From Apis mellifera (taxonomy: Eukaryota > Arthropoda > Insecta > Hymenoptera > Apidae): 64,000 nt of DNA. The position numbers were made by a program, and so were the translations under genes. Position 1 is the stretch's first letter. Every line of letters begins with the position of its first letter. Positions 22,382 through 35,810 of the stretch are shown here, piece after piece. The stretch lies in NCBI RefSeq assembly GCF_003254395.2, contig NC_037642.1, positions 1,210,501 to 1,274,500 on the forward strand. Direction: 5' to 3'. The notes beneath the pieces were generated by a model. It was not told where the DNA came from, did no database searches, and saw only the letters and a program-made list of their open reading frames with translations.

Positions 22382-25300
22382 GTAAGTGCGTTTCGATGCA
22401 AAGAGCGAAAATGTATGTTTTCGTCCATAACTAACTGGAATGTTTGTTAATTTTAAACATAAACTTAGTAATATATTAAGGTTATTTTATTTTTTTTGAT
22501 AATTTGGAATTAGTAATTTTTGAATATATTTAATATCTCTTTCTTAATGATTCTATTTGTAAATTATATGATATCATAAAATTTGAAGAAATTAAGTATT
22601 TGTAGTACTATGATAAATTATATATTTTTTTAAATTAAAAAGAAATTCTTTAAAATTATTTTGATACATTAATTGTATAGTGAGTTATCTGTTATTAAAA
22701 TATATTTTTGTATTTTGATATAACAGTATGTAAATTATCTGTTTGTTTTTAATAATTATTAAGTGTTATTGTGTATGATTAAAATAGAATTAAAATGAGC
22801 AAAAAGTATTCATACAAATAATTTTAACAAAGCCGTTATGGAAATTCAGTTATCAACAAAATTCCAATAACAAAATAATATTTTGAAGAAGTTTGAATCT
22901 ATAATTTACAAAAAAAAATTATGATACTTATATCCTGTTAAGATATTAACAAATATTTTTAAAATAATAAAATTGTATGTCTAACAAATATACAAACATA
23001 TTTTCTGAAAATTATGTAATATAAATATAATTTAAACAAAAGAATTTGTTTAAAACATTATATGTTGAAAAAATAATAGATATAGAATATGAGATCATTT
23101 ATAATTATAAACTATAAAAGTTTCACTAAATAATGTAAAATAAAAAAAGAAACATACAAAAAATGTAAAAACATACAAAAAATAATAAAGATAATAATCT
23201 TTATTAAGTCTCTAATTATTAATTATTATTAGTTAAAACAATTGAAAAATAATTGCAACAAAAGTTGTTAAAGAGCTTAAAAAGAAATTCATTTAGTATC
23301 TCTATAAAAATATTATATAAGCAAGAGGATCAAAAAATTTACAAATAGTATAATTTTAAACAAAACAATTAAATTTTAATATATCATATAATAATAATTA
23401 ATATAATAATATATAATGTAATAATATAATAATGAAACATTTTAAATTTACTTTCATTTAAATAAATCTGCATTGTTATATAATATATTAACATATTTGT
23501 GAAATACTTTTTGAAAAGGCGATTCTAGATATCAAAATAAAATTGATATAGAAAAAACATCCATTATTATTTTCATTTATTTTATTTGAACTTATTTTTA
23601 TTTATAATTAGATTATAAATTTTTATGCAAAATAAATTCAATATTCAATATTAATATAATTAAGAAAAATTTAAATAAAAACTTGCTTTATTTTTTAAAC
23701 ATCACAAAATATATTATATATATATATATGTATTTTATTTAAAAATTAGTAGAAAATAATTTATTTGTTTTAATTATCTTAATAAAATAAATGAAATTAT
23801 TTTTCCAACTAATTTCTAAAATAAGAATAATAAATTAACTGTGATGTGATTTAATTAAATTAATATTTCTCACTTTCTAACAGTTTTAATGAATTTTTAA
23901 AAATTTTTTTGTCTTTTTTCCTCACATTTAGAGAATAATTTTTTCATTTCTATATTTTCATTCAGTTTAAAAATATGTTGTATAAATACTACTATAAATT
24001 CTCATACCTTTTCTATTACTCTTTGGAAACAACACGCATACAAATTGTTCTGATTTTTCATAAAAAAAATTTCATAAATTTTATTTTTCTCCTTTTTATA
24101 AATATAAGATTGTGATTTTCAGAAATTCATATTAAAATCACAATGATATATTACGCAAAAAAAACCTTTATCATATTTGAAGTTCCATTATTCAATTGCG
24201 AATAGATAACAGAAAAATCATTGTTTCTGTTGATCAATTAAATTATATGGAATTTTTTGCGCGTGCACGTACATTCGTGTCCAGCATTTCACATTATCTC
24301 ACATGATATTAATTTACATGATAATTACAACGAAAGAAAATTATTGCAAATATTATAAATATTATCAGCCGATGTCATCGTTGGCATTTTGCATTGTGTT
24401 TATCTGCAATTTTATTATTTTAATCTTGTAATATATGTAAAAATAAAGAATATTAAATAAGGTATTATTTATGTAATTTATTTTTATGAATATTTCTTAT
24501 CAGTATTATAAATTTATTAATTTAAGAATCTCTTATAGATTAAATAGAAATGAATTTTCGTTAATATTGTGATAGTTACAACGACATAAAAATATTTTTA
24601 ATTATACTATAATTATATTTTAATAAACATAATTATAATTTTGTTAGGATCCTATGTAATAAGATAAATATTAATCTTCTGCAATTAAAAATTACTTCAA
24701 ACAATTTGAAAAATATTAGAAGCATATAGTTATAATATCTTAATTTAAGTTGCAACATTAGATCTGAATTTTCCAAAATTCTATTTTTAAAATACTCAAA
24801 TGAGACTCAAACTTTATTATCTTTTATACAGATTGATAAAAAAGAAATCTAATATTTATAAAGTTTATAATATTTATTGAAAGAACTAAAAAGTATCTAA
24901 TCAACATAGATTTCAAAAATTAACTCTTATCATTTAGTTCAGATCACAATCATGTATTTTGTTTGCATACAGAGAAATATTAATTCAAAGTTGTAAATAC
25001 AAGATTATTATGTACTAATATCAACAAAGATTACTTTATCACAAACGTAGTACAAATCATCAATATTCATTCAATTCGATAACTATTATTCTCGTATTAT
25101 TAACAATTTCTATTTATTATGCTATCGTGAAAACAGCAAATAGATGTGTAAATCCAATATATTATGAAGAGAACCAGTTATGAATATTACTAAACAATAA
25201 AAAATAGATTTTACAAGAAAAGTTTCCAAGATCCGTATTGATCAGACATTTTTTATTCCTTTTAATGAGGAAGATAATTAATAAAATTTTAATTCAAAAT

Positions 25301-25420
25301 CATAAGTCCTCTAAAAATATACTTCCAAAAAATAATAATCCAAAATACAATTTTAAAGATAATATCAATCCATTATTCGCAAATATAAGCTCCGTAAAAG
25401 TAATAATAACGATCGACGTC
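22382..25420. other. Long AT-rich stretch
   Basis: Among the most AT-rich parts of the window, with many ATA/TTA runs (for example 23390-23425 and (TA)n at about 23710-23730). A small GC-raised patch lies at 24250-24400. No gene seen. Confidence 0.7.
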
Positions 25421-25980
25421 ATCAACGGTTATACGCTTTCTCGCCAAGTATTTTCAATAAGTTTTTTTTTCTTTTTTTTCGAAAATTCCCAAGCGAGCGG
25501 AAACTTCGAAACTCAATTTCAGCCGAATGCGGCCACGCTCGCGATTATGCGATTTAAACGAACTTAAAGCGGCACGTATCGATCGATGGACAGTAGAACG
25601 AAGGAGAGAGACGGACACACGGACGTACGTACGGTTGGAGGGAGAAAGATAGACAGGGGGATAGAGATGGAGATAAATGAGTTCACGATGGATGGAAGAG
25701 TCGACGGATTCGCGTGACGTCTTTGCGTCTTGGTCGTCGACGAAAACATCGGAAGCTGCACGTCTCGAACAGAACGGCACGCATCTTCAAAGAGGCCCAA
25801 GTCCTTTGCAATTCTAGTTTGCGTCATGTGAAATGCAATCATATTCTATTTCGAACTCTCGCGAACTCTCGGCGAATCGAACCCCGGCATCCGTTTGAAA
25901 CGTTTGTATCTTTCGCGTAATTGATTCATTGTCTCCTGATATCGTGATTATTTCCATTCCCAGTCGTCGATGAAACTTTT
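25420..25980. promoter_or_regulatory. CpG-rich island
   Basis: Begins after a T-rich tract (25459-25479). CpG-rich with ACGT words (acgtacgtacgg at about 25624). Overlapping frames of 60-108 codons on both strands show no gene-like features. A GGGGTTCGATT word at about 25880-25892 on the minus strand recalls a tRNA T-loop, but no cloverleaf forms. Confidence 0.35.
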
Positions 25981-26960
25981 TGGATGGAAAGTGTAGAATT
26001 TGGAATTATCGTGATAATTAATAGAAGTAAAGACTTTTTACGTTCCATCGATAAGGAATTGTAGTTGGAAGAGATCATTTATTGAAACCTGTTAAATTTT
26101 TGTTTTACTTTTGTAATAAAATATAATTATAATTCTTTATACATATGTTTTTTAATATTATTTATTTGCTATATACAGATGAGGATTCAAAAAATCAAAT
26201 GCTATAAATATATGTATATATATTACAAGATGACAGCATTAGTATTTAGTGCAAAATCTTTTTATAAATAAATAGTATCTAAATTTGTATCAGAGATAAT
26301 TTAATTTCGAATTATTATTAGAGGATTTCAATCGTCTTGTGAAATTTGAAAATTAGATAAGAAAGATTTTAATTTTCTAATTTTAATATATGTGTTTAGA
26401 ATACATATCCATCTATTAAATCTATGCTAATTTAATCTAATTATATAAAATAGGCGTCTTGTTTATTTTGTTGTAATATATTTTTATCTTTTGCAATTTT
26501 TGAAAAGCGATATTTATCCTATAAATAATATTTGCTCTATACGATCAAATTTTTTTAGAATTTTTAAATAAAGTTTTCGAATGATTGATTAAATATCATT
26601 TGATGAAGTTAATTATGTTCAATTTTTCATGATTCTTTATCAATAAAAATTAACAAAACTTAAAAAGCATCATTAAAATCAATACTGGATCGAAATTTGT
26701 ATCAATAAACTCCATACATAGATCATCAATCTTAACTATAACTGATGATAACAATGATATTTAACATTAAATGTAATCTTAATTTAAAATCAAGCTTATT
26801 AATTTCTTTTTAAGATGCAAATGACTATGCAAAAATTTTTTACAAAGTCAACAGTACATCATGACTTCTAATTGTTATTTCTTCATCATCAATTCAATGC
26901 TGATACAGTGTTCACAATATGAACTTATATTTAGATCATCTTTTCCACCATCTGAACAGC
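25980..26960. other. AT-rich DNA
   Basis: AT-rich. Nothing recognised. Confidence 0.7.
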
Positions 26961-27540
26961 TTTCTTTAATTTTCTAAGATAACAGTGATCCCTCAAGCAT
27001 CGTTTCCTCTCTCTTTGCTAGTAGCATAAAAAGAGAGGAAGAGAGGAAGAAAGAGAGGGAGAGAGAGAGAGAGAGAGAAAGAATTCGCAAGAGAAAATTC
27101 CTCGTGGTGAGCAGCTTTGCTACTTGATAAACCGTGTAGCTTTCCCGGGCTTTTCTTTGCCTCGCCAGCGACAGGGGTGATTTCCTTTCGGAACGTATCG
27201 CGCGAAATTCTAACTAGCAAAGTTTCCAGGAGACGTCGACGCGATAGCAAGAGGAAAATGAGGCAGAAGGATGAGGGGGAGGAGAGAGGGAGAGAAGGAG
27301 AGGGAGAAAAAGAGAGAGAGAGAGAGAGAGAGCAGTTGACAACTTTTTAATCTTCTTGGAATCTCATTGGATCCATCCGCTGGAACAACGAGGCGAAATT
27401 CGCGCCGCTGGCAAACAAATTTCGTTTCGCCCGACATAGTCCCGTTAATACACGATCTTCTCGATTTCTCTCTGTCTGTCGTTCTTTTGAATAATTAACG
27501 GTACGTTTCTCGAATCTTTCTTCTCCCTTTTTTTCTTTTT
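26960..27540. promoter_or_regulatory. GC island flanked by two GA tracts
   Basis: (GA)n-rich tracts at 27031-27081 and 27270-27332 flank a CpG-containing core. This could be a GAGA-factor-type element. Open frames here are largely GA/CT low complexity (Arg-Glu or Leu-Ser repeats) and are not credible genes. Confidence 0.4.
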
Positions 27541-28372
27541 TTCGTCATTCTATTCGCCTAATTTTGTTCATTATTTGGGTATAAATATGTATTTTGTGAA
27601 CAAATTAGTAATTAATTGAAAAATGGTGAGGGTCGATGATGTTGAGAAATGATTTCCTTTTGCGTGGAAATTAGGAAAATTATTTTGAATATTTTTTTTT
27701 TAGAATTCATTCAATGAAGATTCATATTCTTAGGAATAAAAGGTATAGATGTAATTGTTGATTTGAAAAAGGTTTATAATCTTTCAATTCAAATGAAAAG
27801 TGGAATAATTTATAATTGTCTATGGTTAAAATTTTATCTACAATTATTATATAGAATAGATTAGGAGTGATAATAATACTAATAAAATATTTTAAAATAT
27901 ATATCAGACATTAAGACAAATTTTAAATATGTAATGATGAAAAATAATATTTAAAATATAATTCATTTAATATAAATATGGGTAATAATGCATTTATACA
28001 TTTTTATTATGAATAAAATTCAATAAAATAAATATTCAATCTCTAAAATAACTTTTTCTTACCGATTTAAAATTGTAATACAAATACAAAATATTTTCTC
28101 TGCAAGTACTGGCTTTTTATATTTCTTAATTTTTAATTTAATCTTTTTAAAAAACAATATTTAAAACAATGGTTATTTAACAATTTTAAATTCGTATACA
28201 CATTTTAATTAAATAAAATTAAATTATTCTCTTGATTTTTGATTTCGAATTTCGCTCTGCCCTTAATATTTTCTTTCCTTCTTTTTTTCTTCTAATTTTT
28301 CAAAGTGATTTATTTTCTTTGTTTCGTGATCTAAATTAATATGAACTTCACACACGTGCTTCGTTATAACAG
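27540..28372. other. AT-rich DNA
   Basis: AT-rich, ending in tataacag at 28372, a weak acceptor. Confidence 0.65.
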
Positions 28373-28621
28373 ATTTCTAACATCGTGCACTGTTTTCACA
28401 AACAAGTAACAGTCACTAAAATTTATACCTGTTGTTGGATCCGAAATGCAAGCAAACGTTGTAAAGCACGATGCAAGGCCAAACTTTGCGAAACAGAAAC
28501 AACGAAATTTGCTTTTGAAGCAGGTGCACGTGTCAAGTTTTTCATAAAAATTATTCTAGAAAATGGTAGAAAGGTGGAGACATTATTTTTAAAAACAATA
28601 AAATATTTATCTCAAAAGTGA
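28373..28621 (+). CDS. Candidate terminal exon, Cys/Lys-rich (unidentified)
   Basis: After an AG at 28371-28372 a frame of 82 codons runs to a TGA. It has no ATG, so it would need an upstream spliced exon. The product has a Cys-rich basic first half (CCWIRNASKRCKARCKAK) and a second half of mixed, protein-like composition (ARVKFFIKIILENGRK). The Cys, eight residues, Cys-Lys-Ala-Arg spacing loosely recalls the middle of FLYWCH zinc-finger domains, but the expected aromatic/Trp residue before the first Cys and the final His pair are not seen. The polypyrimidine tract is poor. Confidence 0.15.
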   Translation: MSNIVHCFHKQVTVTKIYTCCWIRNASKRCKARCKAKLCETETTKFAFEAGARVKFFIKIILENGRKVETLFLKTIKYLSQK

Positions 28622-29690
28622 TATATTTCATGTATAAGTCGTTAAAAAAATTTTTTATTACAAAAAAGTTATTGTCCTCCTTATTTATAAACAAACGATA
28701 TCATTAAAATTATATTAAAATTCTTAAAATTCACAACTATAACGTCAATTTTAAAAAAGATAATAAAATTCTCACTATTTCTTCAAACTGTAGAATAAAA
28801 ATACTAATTATTATATGTACGATCATTTTAATCTTTTTCTTTATTTTTACATAATAATGAGTAACATTATTAAATTGAAAATATTTATCTTTTTAAATAA
28901 GATTACATTTAATTTATCTCTCTTCGAATATTGAAAGAAATTTTTAATTAAAGACATTCGATTTGACGTAATTGTTTGATTCTGAAAAAGAAGAAAACAT
29001 TTAATAAAAATAAAAATATGCAAATTTCACAACATAAAATATATACAAATATTTTTTTTAATAAAAAAATAATAAATTTTAATAAAAATGAAATTGATCT
29101 TAGGTTATGAAAATGTAATCATTAACCTAATTTTTTAAATATTTTTATTCATCTTAAATTTTAAGATTTACTGAAATAAATTTTAGACTTAGTTCTCTTT
29201 TTCGTTTTCTTATATCCAATATATAAGTGATTTTCCGAAAATTTTCATTAATACATCATTATCTCCTAGTAATAAACGTATAATTTGTTAACAGAATTTT
29301 TTATTATTATATTTAATATGTAAATTTTTATATGAGCAAAATAAATAAATAAAAATACAACAAGTAAAAATATAATATTCCATATAATCATAAAATATAT
29401 AGAATATTTAATACAGTTATTTAAAATATATTTAAAAATTGAATACAATAATTACATTATAATTTATTCTTCCTATTTTTTTTTTAACATACACGAAATA
29501 TACTGACTAACGAACTTATTTTCTCATTTTAATTAATATTATCAATTTTTTTAATGTATGAAAATTTCTATTGATAAAAAAAAATAACACATCTTAAGAA
29601 ATGGAGATAAAAATTTAAAAAAGCTATTTAATTGACATTCTTATCCTATCTTTATTATTTACATTTATATAAAATCACTAAACAAAGGCT
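28622..29690. other. AT-rich DNA
   Basis: Strongly AT-rich. No gene seen. Confidence 0.7.
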
Positions 29691-29829
29691 TTTAAACATC
29701 GGAAATCTTGGTGTCGGGATGTCCTGTAATTGAAAAATGTTCTTATATTATCGAAGAGGTTAGGGGTTATTTGCCCTCGTCCTTATATTCAATTCGATCA
29801 AGGCCACGCGGTGATCCCGTAGTGTAGTC

Positions 29830-30027
29830 ATGGCAACTTTTGATTATGTCTCCGCTTCCTTGGAACTCCTGGCGAGCGTGCTCGTGACCCCCCTTCGCGG
29901 CTGTATCTACGTGGAAATATGCGGAAAGGTGTCTCTCTCACCTTCCTCGTCCTCGTCGAACGAGGAAGACGATGTCGAACCAGTCGAGGAGAATGGGTCC
30001 CTTCGCGAACGACTGAACATCGTGTGA
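29830..30027 (+). CDS. Candidate 65-aa ORF
   Basis: A true ATG in a GTCATGG context (G at -3 and +4) opens 65 codons to TGA. Residues about 5-30 are fairly hydrophobic (FDYVSASLELLASVLVTPL). A Ser run and an acidic stretch (SSSSSNEEDDVEPVEEN) follow. A possible donor (AAAG|GTGTCT at 29929) would truncate it. It competes with the minus-strand exon at 29942-30020, and at most one is likely to be real. Confidence 0.17.
   Translation: MATFDYVSASLELLASVLVTPLRGCIYVEICGKVSLSPSSSSSNEEDDVEPVEENGSLRERLNIV
29942..30020 (-). CDS. Candidate first coding exon, Ser/Asp/Glu-rich, minus strand
   Basis: On the minus strand the ATG at 30020-30018 opens 26 codons reading MFSRSRRDPFSSTG followed by a Ser run and FDEDEE. 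They end exactly at GAAG|GTGAGAG (GT at 29941-29940), a strong donor. The frame is also open upstream to about 30215. The basic, serine, acidic pattern is typical of a disordered N-terminus. No family recognised. Acceptable Kozak (CACGATGT) and CpG-island context support a first exon, but no downstream exon was found in AT-rich DNA to the left. Confidence 0.2.
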
Positions 30028-30319
30028 CAATCGACAGTGAAATTGGCGTGTATGAACTGTCTGTTTCGAGCTATTGTTGGTTTGCAAAGGAAGGTATTTT
30101 CGAAGGGAGGTTTTTCTTTGTGGAAAATTAAGTGAACTCGTCTGAAACGGAATTTCATCGAGGGGAAAGTATCGTCCTCGTTTGGCTCTGATATAGAAGC
30201 ATTGTTTTCAAGCATGATATGATTGGTAAAATGTTTGACGAATTAACAGAGAGTTTTATTACGCGAATATATTAAAATATTCGTTGTAATTCGAAGTTTC
30301 GTCCCGAGAACCGTGTATC

Positions 30320-32880
30320 TGATGAACAAGTATCTGATATATCAGATTTATATATAGAGAGTATGTGAAATTTTGAAATCAGAAGAGATACATCTGGTAT
30401 TTTGAGTATTTGGATATTCAAATAACGAGACTTTTGCAAAACAAGAGTGAATTTGAATTTGGAATAAATGATTATTTGGAATAACAGTTGGAATGTTAAT
30501 AAAAATTACATTAATTTTTTAAATAGAAAAAAATATATAAATAGGATTTCTCATACAAGTGGTTAGGGATAAATTATTGATTTGTTGTAACAATAATATA
30601 ATATAAAAATTTATTATTTTAAGAAAATAAATGTTTCTAAATGTTTTATAAAAATATATAACTAAAAAACTATAGATTAATCATTTTTGCAATAAATGTG
30701 ATATGATAAATGTTAAGTTTATAATGCAATGTTTCAAAAATAAGGTTTTCAGCTCTTGAACTATATAGTACATTTTTATATGTTTCTTATATTTATCTTT
30801 CCTATCTAGAAATTCATTATTACATATATAATATTATAATATTAAATGTTTATGTTAGGAAGAAGATAATTTGAATAATTTGGAAAGTAATTAAAAATAT
30901 TTCTTTTCCTTTGTTAGATATAATGTCTTATTTAAACATATTTTAAAAATGAAAGCGTTATAATTTCTTTTGTTAAAAAAATAAGGATAATTGTAGATTT
31001 TTATAAATAGGCTTTTTAATTTTATTTCAAAATTAAAAGATATATGGAATTATATAAATATTTTAATTTCATTTTATATATAAATCTTAAAAAAAAGCTA
31101 AATAAAATACTTAAATTATTTTTCAGAATTTGCTTCATTATTTGAAGCATTATAAGCATAATCTTTGAGATGAGAATTATAATGAGAATTAAGAAAATTT
31201 AAAAAACGTTTAAGATATAAATAATAATATAATAATATAATTAGTAATATCGGGCATAAATAGAACTTGAATAGTTTTAATAATTAAATTAATAATTTTA
31301 GCATCTCTAAATATGAAATATTAATTTTTGATATATATTTGAAGTATTATTTTATTAATAAAAAAAATTTGTGTAACAATCTACAAATTTTTTGTCAATT
31401 ACACTTGTATAATATTATATAATAAATGGAAAAATTACTTTCACAATAATATATATTTATATTTTTAGCAAATAATTGTAAATGAGATCTTTTCGAAACA
31501 ATTTTTTATTCATAAAAATAAAACTTTATATTGTTATGGAAGAAATAAGAAACAAAATTTCGTATAATAATTTATGAAACTGTTAAATTTATTATAATAA
31601 AGTGGAAGTGTCAATGAAGTTCCTCAAATATTCTTATTGCAAGAAAGTTAGCAATACAATTCAAATGAAATTCCTTTCCATATCTTCTATATGAAATATA
31701 GAATCTCTTTTCCCATTGTAAATGTCTGAATAATTACTGATAGTTACTACTGATATCAACGTAGATTGGAATTATTAAATAACTCAAAGCTAAATCAACA
31801 TGTAATTTTAGTATAATTTACAAGTCTCTTACTATTCTGACTATTGAATTGTTGGGAAAGTTATGTTGACATTAATTTTCATAAAATACATGACAAATAA
31901 TTTCAAATATATGGCAAACTATGATAAATTCATATTAACAAACTATTCTACTATTTTATAAATTTAGAAATGTATCAAATAAAAGTATATGTAATCAAAT
32001 AGATGTAGCTTACTCTTTTTTTACTCATTATTATATAAATTTAAAATAAATATAAATATATGGATATACATATATGAATTTAAATATTGCAAATAAACAT
32101 ACTTACATGTCATTGAATGTTGATTTACTAAAACTCACGATTTTAATTCTTAATAATTTTTTAATTCTATCTAATAAATTGTAATCGTTTAAACAATTAA
32201 ACAACATAATAATTTTGCGATTTTTTTAAAAAGTTAGAGAAAATTTAAATGATTTCAAAATTAAATATATTATAATAAAATGATTTATTTTTATATTTAC
32301 AAAGTATTATTAATATTACTGTCGTATAAGTGATATTTTATAATTTCAGTAGCCACAATTTAATATCCATCATCTTTCTATCATTGATTTCGTCGATTAA
32401 AAATTAAGAAATTACAGAAAAGCTATCTCTTTTCGATTTCAATGAAATATATTTTGAAATATATTACAAAAATCAACACTTTGAACAACTTTGCATTAGA
32501 CAGATTTAACAAGTAAGTAAATATAGTAACCATTAACTTATATATATGCCAACTTTTAAATACCAACTGCTGTAATATATTTATACAACAATGTGTGTAT
32601 AAACAATTGATAAATGATAATCACACACTGACACGCACAATACGTATATACATAAATATTTACATTATATAAATAAAATTATACATAACACTAGCAATAT
32701 TTTTTTCCAAATATCTCGAAAATTAAAGCGAATAATTCACGTATAAGAAAAAAAATGAAGAATTATATCTATTTTTATATGGTGTTTCAAAATCATCGAA
32801 ATCGAATAGAACTTTTCTCCAAATTCGACGAAAAAAAAAAAAGAAAGAAAGAAAATAAAACCACATATAGGAATTATAGA
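30320..32880. other. Long AT-rich stretch
   Basis: AT-rich throughout. A GTAAGT word at 32514-32519 (ttaacaagtaagtaaat) has no supporting acceptor. No gene seen. Confidence 0.7.
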
Positions 32881-33680
32881 ATAAAGTGAAGTAAATCAAA
32901 AACAAAGCCGTGTGTATCGCTCGTTTGTTTTCAGTTAATAAACACCGTAGCAGACGAGCAATCATCCGCCGGCAAATCCACTCCAAAGGAGAATCATCAA
33001 AAAATTACGTGATGGTGTTGGTTTGGTCCCCTACGCACCTCGAAAACGAGACGAACTCAAAAGCCAAAGGAATATATATATATCGATCGATATCGAATAG
33101 GTTAAAATCACTTTCGATGCCTCGCCCGTATACACTGTACGAAGTTCCACTCTCGATTCGAAAATCGATAGCGCGAAAGCCGGTTGATTTAGGCCGATAT
33201 CAGCGAAGGGATAATGTATGGTAAAGCCAACGAGTACGAGCACGCATAAACGATAAGCGGTCTGCCCGTCCGTCCCTTGTATGCGCGCTCTCGTGTACGA
33301 ACCGCGAACGCGAGGGAGACGCGATTTACATACCAATTAAAGCGCGCCTCCCTCCTTCTGCTCTTCAACCAACCCCCCCCCCCCCCCCCCCACCCGACAT
33401 CATTCTCCTCGACCGTCACTGTACCCGTAATAAAATACACGGATACAGGACACGGTCATATAATAAGCAATTTGCATAAGCCCCTTTCGATTCTGACGCG
33501 GCCACTTCGTAAAATCGACGAGACTTTTTTAAACGGTTTTTATCCGGCTACGTGTTTTATATATGTAATAATAACGCGTGAGACGAAAATTACAATTTTT
33601 CTCTTCTTCCAGTTCTTTTCACTCACACGAAGAAGTACGATTTCTTAAACCTTTTTCTTAAACGGATGTTAAACGACGAA
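32880..33680. promoter_or_regulatory. CpG-rich island with C19 homopolymer
   Basis: A GC island with a (TA)n/ATCGATCG patch (33070-33100), CpG-rich core (33120-33330) and the C homopolymer below. Frames of 83-123 codons are open on both strands without coding signatures. Confidence 0.4.
33373..33391 (+). repeat. C19 homopolymer
   Basis: Nineteen consecutive C. Such a run is very unusual in this base composition and would be length-unstable. On the minus strand it is a G19 tract. Confidence 0.9.
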
Positions 33681-34480
33681 GTAAAGTAAGCGCGAGTAAA
33701 TCTTAATGTAATGATACGCGGAAATGTTGTAATATTTTTCAAGATTATGAGGAAAATATATATATGTATGTATGTATATGTATATTTTATAGCCAAGATT
33801 GAGATATTGGTGTGATCTTGAGTAAGAGAAATTAGGCCGAGATGTCATGCTTCTTCGCACATTTTTCGAGACGAATAATTTAATCGAAACGTAAAAATGT
33901 TTTTATTTGATGTCGCTTCTGTATTATATTTATTTCGTTGCTTTTCCTTCGTTTTTCAAATACTTTTGAATTTTACTTAAAATTGTGATATATGTTATAT
34001 ACGTTACGGAACATGGTTTTGATTTTAAATATTATTCTATGCTGATGAAAATATATAGTTTAATTTGAAAAGGATATCGATAGTTTTTTAAATGTAATTT
34101 TAATCTTTATGTAACTCGATTTCCTTTACGACTTTTTCATTCACTATTTTATTGAATATAGATTTATTTATTTTTATCCATAAATTGTATAATTTTTTTT
34201 ACAAAATTAATTGCATAAAATCAGAATTACATAATATAAAGTCATTTTTATTATTATAATGATCTATAATATAGAAACTATTATTAAGATTCGTTAAAGT
34301 AAAACGGAAAACAGTGTCTAAAAATATAAAATTTATAAGAGAAAAAATAATTTTCTAATATTACAACGATCGAATATTTCGGGAAAAATTTAAAAAAATT
34401 CACGTAGCAAAATAAATGCAATAAAAATTTTTGTAAAATTTCGCTCCATGATTGAAAATCTGTTTTATGGTGTAAAGAAC
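33680..34480. other. AT-rich DNA
   Basis: AT-rich with a (TATG)n/(TA)n microsatellite near 33757-33788. Confidence 0.65.
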
Positions 34481-34800
34481 AAGTTAATGCGTGTCCGCTA
34501 ACTAATAGATGGGTTAAGAATTATCGAGCAATTTACGCGAAAGATTTATATCGCGTATCGGATGGTAAATTACTTGGCTGGCATACTTATTGAAGGTCCA
34601 TTGTTCCCATGAAACGCACGGTTCCGAGCTTTTCTCCATCCGTGAAGTCATGCCACCGTTGGAACGGTTGAATTCAATGCAACCGATTACAAGGGGGTAT
34701 AGTACAGTACCATTATTCTTCATTATTTGTTGCTTGCCATTACACGTAACTGTTGCGTTCCGAGGGATAACTAATAATAATTAATTTCAATAATTTGTAG
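34480..34800. promoter_or_regulatory. Moderate GC island
   Basis: GC-raised sequence with a CCATTGTTC word (about 34598-34606), the core used by Sox proteins. No gene-like ORF. Confidence 0.3.
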
Positions 34801-35810
34801 CCATAGCTTCGACAATTGTGCTTGCGCATCGAAAAATCTACATCCCCTTTCGTTCAATTAACCCATCTGTGTAATTGCTTCTTTTGTACATATTATAAAA
34901 TTTATCAATTGACGACAATTGTTTATTATGTTAAAATTTGTTTATGGATATATTCGACGATTTATATCCCCGCCAATGTTTGTCATTGAAGATTTATATC
35001 ACGAAATTTCCTGGGCCAAGCTAATTAACTTTATGAGGATATTATTAACTTTCGTCAATAGAGAAGAATTGAATTAACAAATTTTAGAATTATTTATCAC
35101 GAATATGTAATATTTGCGTATTTGATTTTACATATTTTTATATAAATAATTTATTCTTAGATATATTTATAACAATTTTTTTTGTATAATCGAACTAATA
35201 GCTTCTTACAATAATAGCTTCTACAAGTCACGAATTATAAATTTTCTTATATAAGGTTTAAAAGATTTAATAAAAAAGAAGAATTAACTTTTGCAAAAAG
35301 CACTATTCATTTTTCTCTCTGCCCTCCTTAATTATTTATTCCCAATAATAATAAATCTATTTTTATATGTATTTCTTTGTAAATCTATTCATAAGAAATT
35401 TGAAAATTGCAATTATTGATGTTTTTCAAAAATATATAATTTTTCATTAAAAAAATATACTCTTCAATCCTTTTCAATCCTCTTCAATCCTTTCTCACAA
35501 TCATTTTTTGAGTTCCATATAATAATAATAAAAATTAATATATAATAAAATATATATTACTATTATAATAAATATTATTACAACTACAAAAAAAAAATTA
35601 ATGTTAGGAAATCATAATATCAAGAGTATCAAGAAATTGATACAAAACCATCAATATAAATTTTCAAAAAAAATTCATTAAGAGTAAAAATATAGTTTTC
35701 GAATAGCATTTTATAAAATTAAGATTTTACAATATTTCGAATATCCATTTATCCCTTTATATTTTATTATTATACGATTTCCGGGCAAACTTTTTCCAAC
35801 TAAACCGCGA
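34800..35810. other. AT-rich DNA with 10-bp tandem repeat
   Basis: AT-rich. At 35461-35490 a 10-bp unit (tcttcaatcc) is repeated three times with one mismatch. Confidence 0.7.

Larger units (their letters stand above)
29690..30320. promoter_or_regulatory. CpG-rich island with overlapping ORFs
   Basis: A GC island containing ORFs on both strands, listed separately. An imperfect inverted repeat (tcgtcctcgt ... acgaggaagacga, about 29947-29972) makes the serine and acidic codons mirror each other on the two strands. Confidence 0.4.

Noticed and set aside
25876..25900. tRNA T-loop-like GGTTCGATT on the minus strand
   Set aside because: The T-stem does not pair and no A-box, anticodon arm or acceptor stem can be built.
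32514..32519. GTAAGT donor word in AT-rich DNA
   Set aside because: No upstream acceptor or open frame. GTAAGT is expected by chance.
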